A DNA stretch of 64,000 nucleotides from Glycocaulis sp050485565 (GTDB lineage Bacteria; Pseudomonadota; Alphaproteobacteria; Caulobacterales; Maricaulaceae). This document shows positions 34,163-42,984 of this stretch, in pieces (within the stretch, counting starts at the first letter, position 1; every line of letters starts with the position of its first letter). The stretch lies in assembly GCF_050485565.1 (NCBI RefSeq), contig NZ_JBJHBQ010000003.1:186001-250000 (forward strand), in the 5' to 3' direction. A program made the translations under genes and the position numbers. The notes under the pieces were generated by a model that saw nothing but the letters and a program-made list of their open reading frames with translations, ran no database searches and was not told the origin of the DNA.

Positions 34163-34645
34163 TCAGGCCGCCTGCTCTTTCGCGTGACGTCTTTCGTCGC
34201 CGGTAAATTCGACATCCTTATGGCGGCGGCGGTCTGGTCCGGTAAAACTTTTCGAGCGCACAAAGGGACGCGGCGCATTGATGACCTCGGCAATCCGGTT
34301 CCACAGATCGCGCGCGGTAACCGGCTTCACGCACACTTCGGTGACGCCCGCATCGCGCGCGGCTATTACGCGCGAACGCTCGGTAAATCCGGTGATCATG
34401 ATGATCGGGACCATTTGCTGGCTATGATCACGCCCGGTCCTGACCAGACGCGTAAGCTCGATCCCGTCCAGGATCGGCATGTTGTAATCGAGCAGGACGA
34501 AATCGTAGGAGCGCGTACGGATCAGTTCCAGCGCCTCGACCGCGCCGCGCACCTCGTCCACATGGCGGATGCCAAAGCTGTTGAGGACGGTGCGCAGAAT
34601 GGACGCCATATGGGTGTTGTCGTCCACAACGAGGACGCGCAGCAC
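34163..34645 (-). CDS. Single-domain receiver (CheY-like) protein with Arg-rich tail
   Basis: 160 residues if it starts at GTG 34645, preceded by AGAAGG about 9 bp upstream; the reading frame extends further but into the promoter gap. Receiver motifs: LRVLVVDDN, phospho-acceptor in FVLLDYNMPILDG, PIIMITG, CVKPV. The C-terminal tail is basic and carries FTGPDRRR and FTGDERR. Such tails are common on alphaproteobacterial CheY-like proteins, and some arginine-rich tailed ones (Cle proteins) bind c-di-GMP; that reading is only a possibility here. No kinase gene is adjacent. Confidence 0.85.
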   Translation of the reverse strand: MLRVLVVDDNTHMASILRTVLNSFGIRHVDEVRGAVEALELIRTRSYDFVLLDYNMPILDGIELTRLVRTGRDHSQQMVPIIMITGFTERSRVIAARDAGVTEVCVKPVTARDLWNRIAEVINAPRPFVRSKSFTGPDRRRHKDVEFTGDERRHAKEQAA

Positions 34646-34819
34646 TTCCAGCCGCCTTCTCTCTCCGGCAGTGTTTTCCGGCAAAGCCCCACACTCCAAA
34701 ACACTTCGGCAAGAGCTTAGTCCTTGGTTGCTAAACAAAAGGTTGCACTTCACCCCAGCTGTTTGCGTGAACGGCATGAATGCCTCCATGATGGCATTCC
34801 GACATGGAAAGGACCGGAC

Positions 34820-35392
34820 ATGACACGATTTTTCGCGCCCGCGGCGGCGGCGGTACTGACCCTGGGGCTGGCTGCTCCGGCGGCGGCTGAGGACGGGTTC
34901 TGGGACCGGCTGAACGCGCTGTGCGGACAGGCGTTCGAGGGCGAGCTGCTGCGCGCGCCGGAGGGCGATACCAGCTTTGAGGGGCAAGCCCTGTTCATGC
35001 ATGTGCGCGCCTGCGAGGAAAACCGCATCCGCATCCCCTTCGTGGTCGGTGATGATCTGTCGCGCACCTGGGTGCTGACGCGCCACGATGATGGCCGTAT
35101 CGAGCTGCGCCACGACCACCGCCATGATGATGGCAGCGATGATGATGTGACCATGTATGGCGGGTTCTCGCCCAGCGAAGGCGGGCCGCACGGGCGCATC
35201 TTCCCGGCCGATGACCAGAGCAACACCGTCATTCCCGGCTCCTGGCCGAATGTGTGGATGATGGAGGTCCATCCCGGCGAGCGCTTTGTCTATTTCGTCC
35301 AGCGCCTCGGCACCGAGCGCGCCTTCCGGGTGGAGTTCGACCTGTCAGAGGCTGTGGATGCGCCCCCTGCCCCCTGGGGCTGGGAGGACTAG
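34820..35392 (+). CDS. Secreted protein of unknown function
   Basis: 190 residues from ATG 34820 (GGAAAGGA upstream). Signal peptide: APAAAAVLTLGLAAPAAA. The mature protein begins EDGFWDRLNALCGQAFEGELL and includes a second Cys (VRACEENRIRIPF), a His/Asp-rich turn (HDHRHDDGSDDD) and a beta-rich end. Similar small proteins are widespread in this group of bacteria without an assigned role. Divergent from the receiver gene; followed by tRNA-Ser. Confidence 0.75.
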   Translation: MTRFFAPAAAAVLTLGLAAPAAAEDGFWDRLNALCGQAFEGELLRAPEGDTSFEGQALFMHVRACEENRIRIPFVVGDDLSRTWVLTRHDDGRIELRHDHRHDDGSDDDVTMYGGFSPSEGGPHGRIFPADDQSNTVIPGSWPNVWMMEVHPGERFVYFVQRLGTERAFRVEFDLSEAVDAPPAPWGWED

Positions 35393-35505
35393 CGCGCCCG
35401 CCCCTGCCCTGCCGCCCGCCGGCGGGGCAGATGCGGCGGCAGGAGCGCAGCGGGCAATTGCGCTTGCGGGACGGCGCGTTAAGCGGCTAAACGATGCGCG
35501 CCGCC

Positions 35506-35595
35506 GGAGGGGTGGCCGAGTGGTTTAAGGCACCGGTCTTGAAAACCGGCGTGCGGGAAACCGTACCGTGGGTTCGAATCCCACCCCCTCCGCCA
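35506..35595 (+). tRNA. tRNA-Ser (UGA anticodon)
   Basis: 90 nt with encoded CCA. The 7-bp acceptor stem pairs GGAGGGG with CCCCTCC; the anticodon loop CTTGAAA has TGA at 35540-35542 between CCGGT and ACCGG. A long variable arm (CGTGCGGGAAACCGTACCG region) marks a class II tRNA, and GGTTCGAATCC is the T-loop. Its 3' end is followed by AT-rich foreign-looking DNA, a common integration site. Confidence 0.97.
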
Positions 35596-35731
35596 TTTAT
35601 CTATATATTTCAATTAATTAGGGCAATGATTGGCGTCCCGACCAACATAACGGCCATCATTGGGCCGGGGTCTGCTTGACGTTGACCTTTGCGCAGGTCC
35701 GGGGTTTGGTAGTCCCGGATTGGGGGCATAT

Positions 35732-36751
35732 ATGGCCAATATCAACAGAAATTGGAACGGTCGCCTTTACGGCACCAATACCGGGAACTTGGCAGTTTCG
35801 CTTGAAGGCTCGAACGAGGCTTTAACAGGCGTAGCCCGGTTCAACGACACGGTACTAGGGCTTGTTGTCTATCGGTTGGCCGGAACGTTCACCGGAAGCA
35901 AGCTTTCACTCGAAGGCACGGTTTATGGACAGCCTCAGAATAACGTCGAATTCGGCGTGCTCACGATTACCGGCGAACTTACCCCTCTAGGCTCTATTGT
36001 CGGTGAATGGACGTCCACGATTGGTTCGGGCGGAACATTTGAGCTTTACCCCCACAACCAACAACGAAGCCCGAATAATTCCGAAAACATCCCTGAGCAA
36101 TTATACGCATCAACCCGAACAGTTGGCGCAATTCGATTGTATGCTGATGACATCAGAAATCTCATAAATCAAATTATCAAGGATTTTACACATAAAAAAG
36201 CGGTCATTACTTATCACGAAAATGGAAACGAAAGGAGTGTTTACTCAGAAGATTTTTACAATATACATAATTTACAAAAATTAAAATATCTAAAAATATC
36301 CATACAAGAACACGAAGCCTATGGGATAAATAAGAACGTTACAATTGAACTTTCTTCGAATGGAATCAATACAATTCGGACTCAAAGCGTTCAAGAATCA
36401 TGGGCGTCCGGAAAGGCAACAAATTTACATAATTATCTGAAGCAATTCGAACAATTCACTTTAACTCATTACCGCAAATATGGAATAGCCTTGAATCTAT
36501 TTATATTAGTTGGTGCAATTTCTGCCCTGCCGGGACTGTCTACATATTTCCAGAGAGTAGGGTTCTCAGCTGTTGTTGTAATGATTTTGTTCTTATTTGC
36601 CCAAATACATAATAAATTCATATATAATTTTGAATTTGACCCCAATAAAAAGAATGCAGAAGGGTTAGATAAGTGGGGGGGCCAGCTTGCTGTCAATATT
36701 GTCAGCAGCGATTGGAACTTTAATTGCTACAATTATATATGGTTTGATTAG
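35732..36751 (+). CDS. AT-rich islet gene: beta-rich N-domain plus membrane C-terminus, likely frameshifted
   Basis: 339 residues as read, from ATG 35732 (GGGGG 5-9 bp upstream). The N-terminal ~110 residues (NWNGRLYGTNTGNLAVSLEG, LVVYRLAGTFTGSKLSLEG, GVLTITGELTPLGSIVGEW) repeat a strand-turn pattern suggesting a small barrel. A polar middle follows, then TM helices at about 251-267 and 277-292. After the G7 run at 36675-36681 the frame loses hydrophobicity and stops at 36751. Removing one G gives KWGASLLSILSAAIGTLI and onward, a third TM helix ending at 36779. Base composition is far more AT-rich than its surroundings. Function unknown; a membrane-acting defence or toxin role is possible but unproven. 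Confidence 0.75.
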   Translation: MANINRNWNGRLYGTNTGNLAVSLEGSNEALTGVARFNDTVLGLVVYRLAGTFTGSKLSLEGTVYGQPQNNVEFGVLTITGELTPLGSIVGEWTSTIGSGGTFELYPHNQQRSPNNSENIPEQLYASTRTVGAIRLYADDIRNLINQIIKDFTHKKAVITYHENGNERSVYSEDFYNIHNLQKLKYLKISIQEHEAYGINKNVTIELSSNGINTIRTQSVQESWASGKATNLHNYLKQFEQFTLTHYRKYGIALNLFILVGAISALPGLSTYFQRVGFSAVVVMILFLFAQIHNKFIYNFEFDPNKKNAEGLDKWGGQLAVNIVSSDWNFNCYNYIWFD

Positions 36752-37076
36752 TGGTGACCTTGAAGGTTGGTTCAATTAGAAGGATGCCTTGAAGCTTAAA
36801 AATGAAGCCCCGGCCACGAGGGCCGGGGCAACCAATCGCCCTTGGAGGGACACAAACGCGATTGGCTAGGCTCCCGTGGAGAGGAATGGAATAACCACGG
36901 GATCAGTGTTCAGCCCTCCGCCACTCCCCGCCATTTTCCGGAAGTTCCCCCTCCACCCCCGCCCCGCGGCGTTTTGTCAGCGCATAAGTCTCTTTGCCCC
37001 GCCTTGCGGCGCGGTGACGCGCTATACACATGGGTGAAGACCATTCCCCCGCGAACCAATGCAAGGAAAATGCTGA
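36752..37076. other. Intergenic region at the right edge of the islet
   Basis: 325 bp without a gene. Holds a strong hairpin (36807-36829), an inverted repeat CCGTGG/CCACGG near 36870-36900, and CCCTCCGCCA at 36914-36923, identical to the last 10 nt of the upstream tRNA-Ser. Composition returns to the GC-rich norm here. The promoter of the baeRF11-like gene should lie in its right part. Confidence 0.5.
36807..36829 (+). terminator. GC-rich hairpin, probable terminator of the islet gene
   Basis: GCCCCGGCC, a 5-nt loop ACGAG, then GGCCGGGGC: nine perfect pairs, 27 bp after the restored-frame stop at 36779. There is no T run, so it may be a rho-dependent stop or a 3' stabiliser. Confidence 0.55.
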
Positions 37077-38198
37077 ATGCTCCACGTCGATATCCCCACC
37101 CGCGCCGACATCGCCAGGCTCAACGCCGTTCGCAGTGATGCCTGCGTGTCGATCTATCTTGAGACCACACCGCTGACGCAGGACAGCGGCGCGTCGCTCA
37201 TCACGCTTGGCAATCTGGCGAAGAAGGCGCGCGAGCAGCTGGAGGCAGCCGGGTTCGACAAGCGGCGTCTGGCGGCTTTGATGGAGCAGATCGAAGCGGT
37301 GGCGGCCGATGAGGAGTTCTGGCGCCTGCAGGCCAACAGCCTTGCCATTCTGGCCACGCCCGATCAGCTGCAGACCTTCCGCCTGGCCAACCAGCTGACC
37401 TCCATGGTGGAGGTGTCTGACCGGTTTCATCTCAAACCGCTGCTGCGCGCGGTCTCCTTCCCGCATTCGGCCTATATTCTCGCCCTGTCGGAGAATGCCG
37501 TGCGGCTGGTGGAGGTGCATGCTGACCTGCCGCCCGCAACGATCAAAATTGACAATCTGCCCAAGGACGCGGCGAGCTCTGCTGGCAAGTCCACGCTCAA
37601 TGACCGCTCGGCCAGCGGACGCATTCATGGCTCTGAAGGCCAGAATGTCCGCTTCCAGCAATATGCCCGCAAGGTCGATGCGGCGCTGCGCCCCTTCCTC
37701 TCGGGGCGGGAAACGCCGCTGATCCTGGCCGCGACCGGGCGGCTGGCGTCGGTATTCCGGTCTGTCTGCAGCTATCCCCACCTGCTGCCGGACGGCATCG
37801 AGGACAGCCCTGACCGCATCAATGACGGCGAGCTTGCCCAGTCGGCGCGCAGCGTTCTGGACGCCGAATACGCACGCAACATCAAGGACATCAAGGCGCT
37901 CTACGACAAGCGTGCCGGAGAAGGCCGGGCGACGGCAGATGTGTCGGACGCGGCCCGCGCGGCCACGTTCGGCGCTGTCGATACGCTGCTGGTCGATATC
38001 GATTCCGTTGTCGCCGGGACCGTTGATGACGAGACCGGCGCGGTGAGCTTTGCCAAAGAGGCAAGCACGCAGACCTACGGCGTTGTCGACGAGATTGCCG
38101 GCCGGGCGCTGGCCAGCGGCGCACGGGTTCTGGGGGTTCGCAGGAGCGATCTGCCGGGCGGCGGCGACATGGCCGCGATCTTGCGCTTCGCCGTGTAG
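37077..38198 (+). CDS. baeRF11-like (eRF1-fold) protein
   Basis: 373 residues from ATG 37077 (AAGGAAA about 8 bp upstream). MLHVDIPTRADIARL, VSIYLETTPLTQDSG and LITLGNLAKKAREQL, then HLKPLLRAVSFPHSAYILALSENAVRLVEV, match the bacterial baeRF11 family, predicted relatives of archaeo-eukaryotic release factor 1. The C-terminal part (TFGAVDTLLVDIDSVVAGTVDD to ASGARVLGVRRSDLP) matches the L7Ae-like domain of that fold. The family's role, perhaps in ribosome rescue or stress, is not proven. Followed by a good terminator. Confidence 0.8.
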   Translation: MLHVDIPTRADIARLNAVRSDACVSIYLETTPLTQDSGASLITLGNLAKKAREQLEAAGFDKRRLAALMEQIEAVAADEEFWRLQANSLAILATPDQLQTFRLANQLTSMVEVSDRFHLKPLLRAVSFPHSAYILALSENAVRLVEVHADLPPATIKIDNLPKDAASSAGKSTLNDRSASGRIHGSEGQNVRFQQYARKVDAALRPFLSGRETPLILAATGRLASVFRSVCSYPHLLPDGIEDSPDRINDGELAQSARSVLDAEYARNIKDIKALYDKRAGEGRATADVSDAARAATFGAVDTLLVDIDSVVAGTVDDETGAVSFAKEASTQTYGVVDEIAGRALASGARVLGVRRSDLPGGGDMAAILRFAV

Positions 38199-38216
38199 CG
38201 CCCTCCCCGGCCACAG

Positions 38217-38250
38217 AAAAAGGCCTGCGCGTTGCCGTGCAGGCCTTTTT
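38217..38250. terminator. Bidirectional rho-independent terminator
   Basis: AGGCCTGC (38221-38228) pairs with GCAGGCCT (38239-38246), with A residues before and T residues after the stem, so it can end transcripts from both strands. It lies 20 bp past the baeRF11-like stop. Confidence 0.85.
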
Positions 38251-38298
38251 CCGTTCTGCCTTGACCCGAAGGGGAACAGGTCAGTTCAGGAACAGGCA

Positions 38299-38348
38299 GT
38301 TTGTGAACCGGCGCTTTGGGTCCGTCGGGATGGACGCCGGCCACAAAC
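38299..38348. repeat. Inverted repeat between convergent genes
   Basis: GTTTGTG-AA-CCGGCG pairs with CGCCGG-C-CACAAAC around a 21-nt loop, 13 paired bases in total. Sits downstream of the minus-strand TonB receptor gene, so it could be a 3' stem in that transcript. Confidence 0.5.
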
Positions 38349-38413
38349 GGCCTGTTGCCAGAAGGCAGGGCTGGCTTTGCGGCCTGCCCTGCCCCCCTGA
38401 TCAGGCACGTATT

Positions 38414-40867
38414 CTAGAAGTCGTAGCTGAGGCCGAGATAGTAGTAGCCGCCACTGGTTCCGAATACGGAGTGGTTGTCATAGATCATGCCGAAGGCATC
38501 CAGGCCCGGACCACGGCCCGGCGGGTAGGTGTTGCCCAGATTACGTCCGCCCAGCGTGACCGTGACGTTTTCAAAGCCGCGATAGCGCACTTCCGCGTCG
38601 TAGAGCACTTCAGCGTCACGCGGCAGGAAGTTCGTCGCGCCATCCAGGCGGCGCCACGTGCCGTAATAGACCGCACGGCCCATCAGCTCGAAGTCAGCCA
38701 CGGAGTGCGTGAGCGTGACATTGGAGCGCCAGCGCGGCGTGCCACGTTCAAACTCCTGCACCTTGGCCGGGCTGAAGATACCCGCCGGGTCAGAACGCAG
38801 GATCTGCTCGTTATAGTTGGCAGCCAGGCTCAGATTGGTCGTCTGGCCGTTATTCCAGTCGAACAGATAGGAGGTCACGAGGTCAAAGCCGCGTACCCGG
38901 GTATCCAGACGGTTCTGGAAGTAGCGCACCGTCTGTACGCCCGCCCCGTTGGGGTAGCCAAGCGCGGCAAGCTGCGCGCGCTGGGCCGGCGTGGTGGCAA
39001 TGGCGTCGTTCAGCAGAAGGCGGTCATCCACGTCGATCTGGTAGAAGTCGAGCGTGGCTGACAGCGCGCCGGCCGTCACGACAAAGCCGCCCGAAATGCT
39101 GGTGGAGGTTTCCGGTACCAGCGGAGTGGAGCCGAAGATCGCCGCTTCAGGCGAGCCCGGCACCAGCACGGCGTCGAGCACGAAATTGCCCTGGTCGAGC
39201 TGGGAGGTCTGGCTCTGGCCGAACAGCTGACCGGCAGCCGGAGCCCGGAAGCCCGTGCTGACCGCGCCGCGAATGGCGAAATTGTCGGTCAGGTCAAAGC
39301 GGGTCGCCAGCTTGTAGCTGAGATTGTCGCCGAACGCCTCATAGTCTTCAAAGCGCAAGGCAGCAGAGAAGGTCCAGCGGTCGGTGATGTCGGCTTCCAG
39401 CTCGAGATAGGCCGCAAAGGAGTCGGTCTCGAACTCACCGGCAGCATCCGGGCTGAAGCCCTGGAAGCCGTTGGCACCAACGGGGAGATCCTGCAGCGGG
39501 CCGGCACGGTAGGAGGCGGGATCGCCCACACCGATCGTGTACGCCTCGTTGCGATAGCTCAGACCACCGAAGAAGAAGAGCTCGCTGGCAAGCCCCTCAA
39601 CGTTGAACGACTTGTAGAAGTCGGCATTGAGCTGGTATTCGCGCTGAGCCAGGCTGCCCGGACGGAAGCTGGTCGGCGAATTCACGCCCATCGAGGCGTT
39701 GATCGTGTCAGAGATGCGGTAGTCGATCTCGTTGCGGCCCCAGCGTCCGGACAGATCCCAGCCAAAGCTTTCCGATTCGGCGCGGCGAATGCCGATTACG
39801 GTCGAGAAGTCGGTCTGCTCACCGCCGAAGATCGGGACATAGCCGCCCGGATAGATGGCCGCCAGGTCAAACTGTTCCGGGTGCGCCGCCGTGCCCTGGA
39901 AGGCGGACGGTGCGTAGGAGGCGTGCTGGCCGAGGCCACCGGCGGCGATGGACTGACGGTAGAAGAAGCCCACCTCACTGTCGGTGATCGCGGCGTTACC
40001 GAACAGATAGCCTTCCATGCCATTGCCCAGATCAAGGCCGGCATTCCACGACGTCTTGATCGCGCTATAGGCCGGATCACCCAGATTGACCGGGTGGGCA
40101 GGCACGTTCGGCACACCCTGCTGACGCAGCGCTTCAGCACCCACGTGCGGGCCGTGACGATAGGTGCCGCTTTCCTCGGTGAGCTGGAAGGACAGGTTGA
40201 TGAAGCCGTTGGCCGTCAGCGGCAGGCCGATATTGCCCTGCAGATCGACCACGTCGCCGCCATCATAGAACCGCCCGGCATGGGCGCTCAGCGTCGCGCC
40301 CTCATTGCTGTCGCGCAGATTCATGTTGATGACGCCCGCGATGGCGTCAGATCCGTACTGGGCCGATGCGCCGTCACGCAGCACTTCGATCGAGCCCAGC
40401 GCGATCGGCGGGATCATGTTGAAGTCCTGGCCTTGCGAGCCGGACGTGGTGGCATGACCGGTACCGATCTGCACCACCGAGGAGCGGTGGCGGCGTTGGC
40501 CGTTCAGCAGAAGCAGAACGTGGTCAGCCGGAGAGGCGCGCAGCGTAGCCGGACGCACGAAGGACGAGCCGTCGTTCAGCGGCAGGCGCTGTACGTTGAA
40601 CGCCGGCACCGAGGTGCGCAGCGCATCATTGACATCCACATAGCCGGTCGAAACGAGTTCGTCCGGCGAGATGACGTCAATTGGCACGAGGCTCTGGGTG
40701 TCGGTGCGGCCCTGACGGCGCGTACCGGTCGTCACCGTGATGACTTCCACCTGTGAGCGTGCGGATGAGTCGTTGGGCGCCTGGGCCATGACGGCCGGAG
40801 CCAGCCCTGTAACGCTCGCGGTGGCCAGCGCCACCATCCCCGCCTGGGCGAGCAGTATATTTTTCAT
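38414..40867 (-). CDS. TonB-dependent outer-membrane receptor
   Basis: 817 residues from ATG 40867 (GGGGA about 9 bp upstream); the earlier in-frame ATG at 40888 lacks it. Signal peptide: GMVALATASVTGLAPAVMAQ. The plug domain shows VEVITVTTGTRRQ, VDVNDALRTSVPAFNVQ and IEVLRDGASAQYGSDAIAGVINM. The barrel ends in GGYYYLGLSYDF with terminal aromatic. Ligand unknown; the upstream TTTCCTATCGTAAA site and neighbours (M19 dipeptidase, XRE-cupin regulator) suggest uptake of a peptide- or amine-type substrate instead of iron. Confidence 0.93.
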   Translation of the reverse strand: MKNILLAQAGMVALATASVTGLAPAVMAQAPNDSSARSQVEVITVTTGTRRQGRTDTQSLVPIDVISPDELVSTGYVDVNDALRTSVPAFNVQRLPLNDGSSFVRPATLRASPADHVLLLLNGQRRHRSSVVQIGTGHATTSGSQGQDFNMIPPIALGSIEVLRDGASAQYGSDAIAGVINMNLRDSNEGATLSAHAGRFYDGGDVVDLQGNIGLPLTANGFINLSFQLTEESGTYRHGPHVGAEALRQQGVPNVPAHPVNLGDPAYSAIKTSWNAGLDLGNGMEGYLFGNAAITDSEVGFFYRQSIAAGGLGQHASYAPSAFQGTAAHPEQFDLAAIYPGGYVPIFGGEQTDFSTVIGIRRAESESFGWDLSGRWGRNEIDYRISDTINASMGVNSPTSFRPGSLAQREYQLNADFYKSFNVEGLASELFFFGGLSYRNEAYTIGVGDPASYRAGPLQDLPVGANGFQGFSPDAAGEFETDSFAAYLELEADITDRWTFSAALRFEDYEAFGDNLSYKLATRFDLTDNFAIRGAVSTGFRAPAAGQLFGQSQTSQLDQGNFVLDAVLVPGSPEAAIFGSTPLVPETSTSISGGFVVTAGALSATLDFYQIDVDDRLLLNDAIATTPAQRAQLAALGYPNGAGVQTVRYFQNRLDTRVRGFDLVTSYLFDWNNGQTTNLSLAANYNEQILRSDPAGIFSPAKVQEFERGTPRWRSNVTLTHSVADFELMGRAVYYGTWRRLDGATNFLPRDAEVLYDAEVRYRGFENVTVTLGGRNLGNTYPPGRGPGLDAFGMIYDNHSVFGTSGGYYYLGLSYDF

Positions 40868-40917
40868 GATATTCCCCGATTCATACATCGACAGTGATGT
40901 CGGTTGGGTAATCAGCC

Positions 40918-40959
40918 GATCATCTAAAAAATTTCCTATCGTAAATTTTTTAGATGATC
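40918..40959. promoter_or_regulatory. 17-bp perfect inverted repeat / XRE-cupin operator candidate A
   Basis: GATCATCTAAAAAATTT (40918-40934) is the exact reverse complement of 40943-40959, around the centre CCTATCGT. The inner part TTTCCTATCGTAAA (40932-40945) matches sites B and C upstream of the dipeptidase and aldehyde dehydrogenase genes. It lies about 50-90 bp before the TonB receptor start. Confidence 0.65.
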
Positions 40960-40984
40960 AAGCCCGGTGTCATCAAATCGTCAA

Positions 40985-42073
40985 TCAACCGATGACGTCG
41001 CGATAAAGCCGCAACAGGTTTCCGCCCATGATGGCGTCGGTATCAGCCTGGCTGTAGCCGCGCGCGATCAGACCGTCGCGGATGACATTCATCCGGGCCG
41101 GGCCATTAAGCTCGTCGATAAACAGGGGCCAGTCCGCTTCGTTGAAGGCTGCGCCCATCTCCCGGCGAAGCGATTCGAGATACTCCTCGCTCATCTCTAT
41201 CACGCGGTGATCGCGGTCGCTGCCAATGGCGACATGTTCAACGCCGCAGATATTCACGGCATGATCTATGTGCGCGAAATAGGCATCTATCGCCCCTGCC
41301 CGGAGGTCGGTGAGGAAGGGCCGGATCTGGCAGATGCCGGTGACGCCGCCACGCTCGGCGACGGCACGCAAGTTCTCGTCCGTGGTGCTGCGAATGTGCG
41401 GATGTACCGAGCGGCACGATGCGTGGGAGTTGATGATCGGCACAGATGAAGCCGCCACCGTCTCGGCCATGGTGCGCATGCCGGCATGAGACACATCTAT
41501 CAGCATGCCCACATCATTCATGCGCTCGACCAGCGCGTGGCCGAACAGGCTGAGGCCGCCATCATTGGGCTCCCAGCACCCCGAACCGGCCCAGTTCTGG
41601 TCGTTATAGGTGATCTGCGCCGACCGCACGCCCCGGTCGTAAAACGCGTTCACGCGGTCCAGGTCACGCCCGAACTGGGTCGAGTTCTGGAACAGGTAGA
41701 ACACGGCGATGCGGCCGTCGCGATGGGCCTGTTCGGCGTCTTCTGCGCGGGTCGCCTTGATGAACCAGTGAGGGTTTTCGGCGATGTGGGAATCGTAGGC
41801 GTCCAGCGCTTCTACGGCGTCACGATAGGCGTCTTCCTCATACTTGCGCGGGTCGCCGAGCGTGACCGTAATCGCCGAGAGGCCGCTGGCGCGAATCGCT
41901 GTCAGCAGATCATCCCCGTACTCCAGGCGCAGCTCGCCCATGGCATCAAAAGCGAAGGGTGCGCTGGCACCATCGTAGCGCCCCGCCCGGCCCCACGCAG
42001 CCGAGCCGGCCGCTAGCGCGGTCAGGCCCGCGGGCACGGATGCGGTGAGAAAACCGCGTCGTGAAAACTGCAT
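40985..42073 (-). CDS. Membrane dipeptidase (peptidase M19), Tat-exported
   Basis: 362 residues. The N-terminus MQFSRRGFLTASVPAGLTALAAG has a twin-arginine SRRGFL motif, so export should be by Tat. M19 (renal dipeptidase) features: DLDRVNAFYDRGVRSAQITYNDQN, GMLIDVSHAG, PIINSHASCRSVHPHIRS and GVEHVAIGSDRDH. The usual first HxD metal motif (as in DGHND) is not seen near the start; FDAMGELRLEYGDDL stands there instead, so activity on a normal dipeptide is not assured. Downstream gene is the TonB receptor. Confidence 0.88.
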   Translation of the reverse strand: MQFSRRGFLTASVPAGLTALAAGSAAWGRAGRYDGASAPFAFDAMGELRLEYGDDLLTAIRASGLSAITVTLGDPRKYEEDAYRDAVEALDAYDSHIAENPHWFIKATRAEDAEQAHRDGRIAVFYLFQNSTQFGRDLDRVNAFYDRGVRSAQITYNDQNWAGSGCWEPNDGGLSLFGHALVERMNDVGMLIDVSHAGMRTMAETVAASSVPIINSHASCRSVHPHIRSTTDENLRAVAERGGVTGICQIRPFLTDLRAGAIDAYFAHIDHAVNICGVEHVAIGSDRDHRVIEMSEEYLESLRREMGAAFNEADWPLFIDELNGPARMNVIRDGLIARGYSQADTDAIMGGNLLRLYRDVIG

Positions 42074-42082
42074 GACTTAGCC

Positions 42083-42114
42083 CTCATATAATTTCTTATC
42101 GGAAATAATATGAG
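42083..42114. promoter_or_regulatory. XRE-cupin operator candidate B
   Basis: A 32-bp near-palindrome whose outer arms are CTCATAT and ATATGAG and whose core is TTTCTTATCGGAAA (42092-42105). It shares its centre and core with sites A and C and lies directly upstream of the dipeptidase start at 42073, overlapping the expected promoter. Confidence 0.65.
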
Positions 42115-42222
42115 AGAGATATTGTGGCGCTGGCAAGCCCCCCTGCCCGCGATTCGGGCCAGACTGCTCCGCAAGCGGGCGGTTCGGCTGGACCGTGGGG
42201 TGGCGGGGGTGTCAGGTGACGC

Positions 42223-42849
42223 TCAGGCCGTGTTGATCCACAGAACCACGGCGTCGTCTTCACTGATGGAGACGCAGGCATGGCGCATATTGCTGTCGAT
42301 ATAGATGCTGTCGCCAGCCCTGAGGTGTTCGGGGGCGTAATGCTCGGTGTGAAACAGTACCTCGCCTTCCAGGACGTACAGGAACTCCTCGCCCTGATGG
42401 CCGCGCCAGTCGGTAAACTGGTCAATCGAGCGCGCCTTGATGACCGAGCGGAATGGCAAAATCCGCTTGTTCATCAGGTCTGAAGCCAGCAGGCGGTGGG
42501 CATAGACCGCCGTTTCCATCAGCTTGCCATCGCCATTGCGCGTAACCGAGCGGCGCCCTGATGCTTCCAGACCCGTCTCTGTATCGAACAGGCGTGTGAT
42601 GTCGATTTCGAAGCCGTCAGCGAGCTTTTGCACGACGTCGAACGTGGGCGACATGTGATCGTTCTCGATCTTGGACAGCGTTGATGCGGCAAGACCCGTG
42701 CGCTGGGCGGCTTCTTCCAGCGTCCAGTTCTTGGCCTTGCGCAATTGGCGCACATGCTTGCCCAGAGCCATCCCGCCGGCCCGGCGGCGCGCAGGCGGCT
42801 GGACGCGATTGGAATTGATGATGTTCTGGTAATCCTGCGTATTGCTCAT
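42223..42849 (-). CDS. XRE-family regulator with C-terminal cupin
   Basis: 208 residues. HTH at about 28-85: LGKHVRQLRKAKNWTLEEAAQRTGLAASTLSKIENDHMSPTF. A cupin_2 barrel lies in the C-terminal ~75 residues (HQGEEFLYVLEGEVLFHTEHY, LRAGDSIYIDSNMRHACV), the small-ligand sensor. Regulators of this type (e.g. PuuR, SutR) control amine, amino-acid or sulfur catabolism near their own genes. It lies between the dipeptidase and aldehyde dehydrogenase genes, flanked by the matching palindromes B and C, and is the obvious candidate to bind them. Confidence 0.92.
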   Translation of the reverse strand: MSNTQDYQNIINSNRVQPPARRRAGGMALGKHVRQLRKAKNWTLEEAAQRTGLAASTLSKIENDHMSPTFDVVQKLADGFEIDITRLFDTETGLEASGRRSVTRNGDGKLMETAVYAHRLLASDLMNKRILPFRSVIKARSIDQFTDWRGHQGEEFLYVLEGEVLFHTEHYAPEHLRAGDSIYIDSNMRHACVSISEDDAVVLWINTA

Positions 42850-42984
42850 GTCTGCCCTGCCCAGTGTTCACGCCTTGTTCGCGCCGGTCCGTCTGCGGTG
42901 GCTGGCGGCAGAGAGGTGTCCCTGCGTCAGCGATTAAGCCTAGCTATCCGCCAGCGTGTTGGCTGGCCGGATTACCGATGTGTA

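Noticed and set aside
39881..40756. Plus-strand ORF opposite the TonB receptor
   Set aside because: Antisense to a well-supported receptor; no start context or domain.
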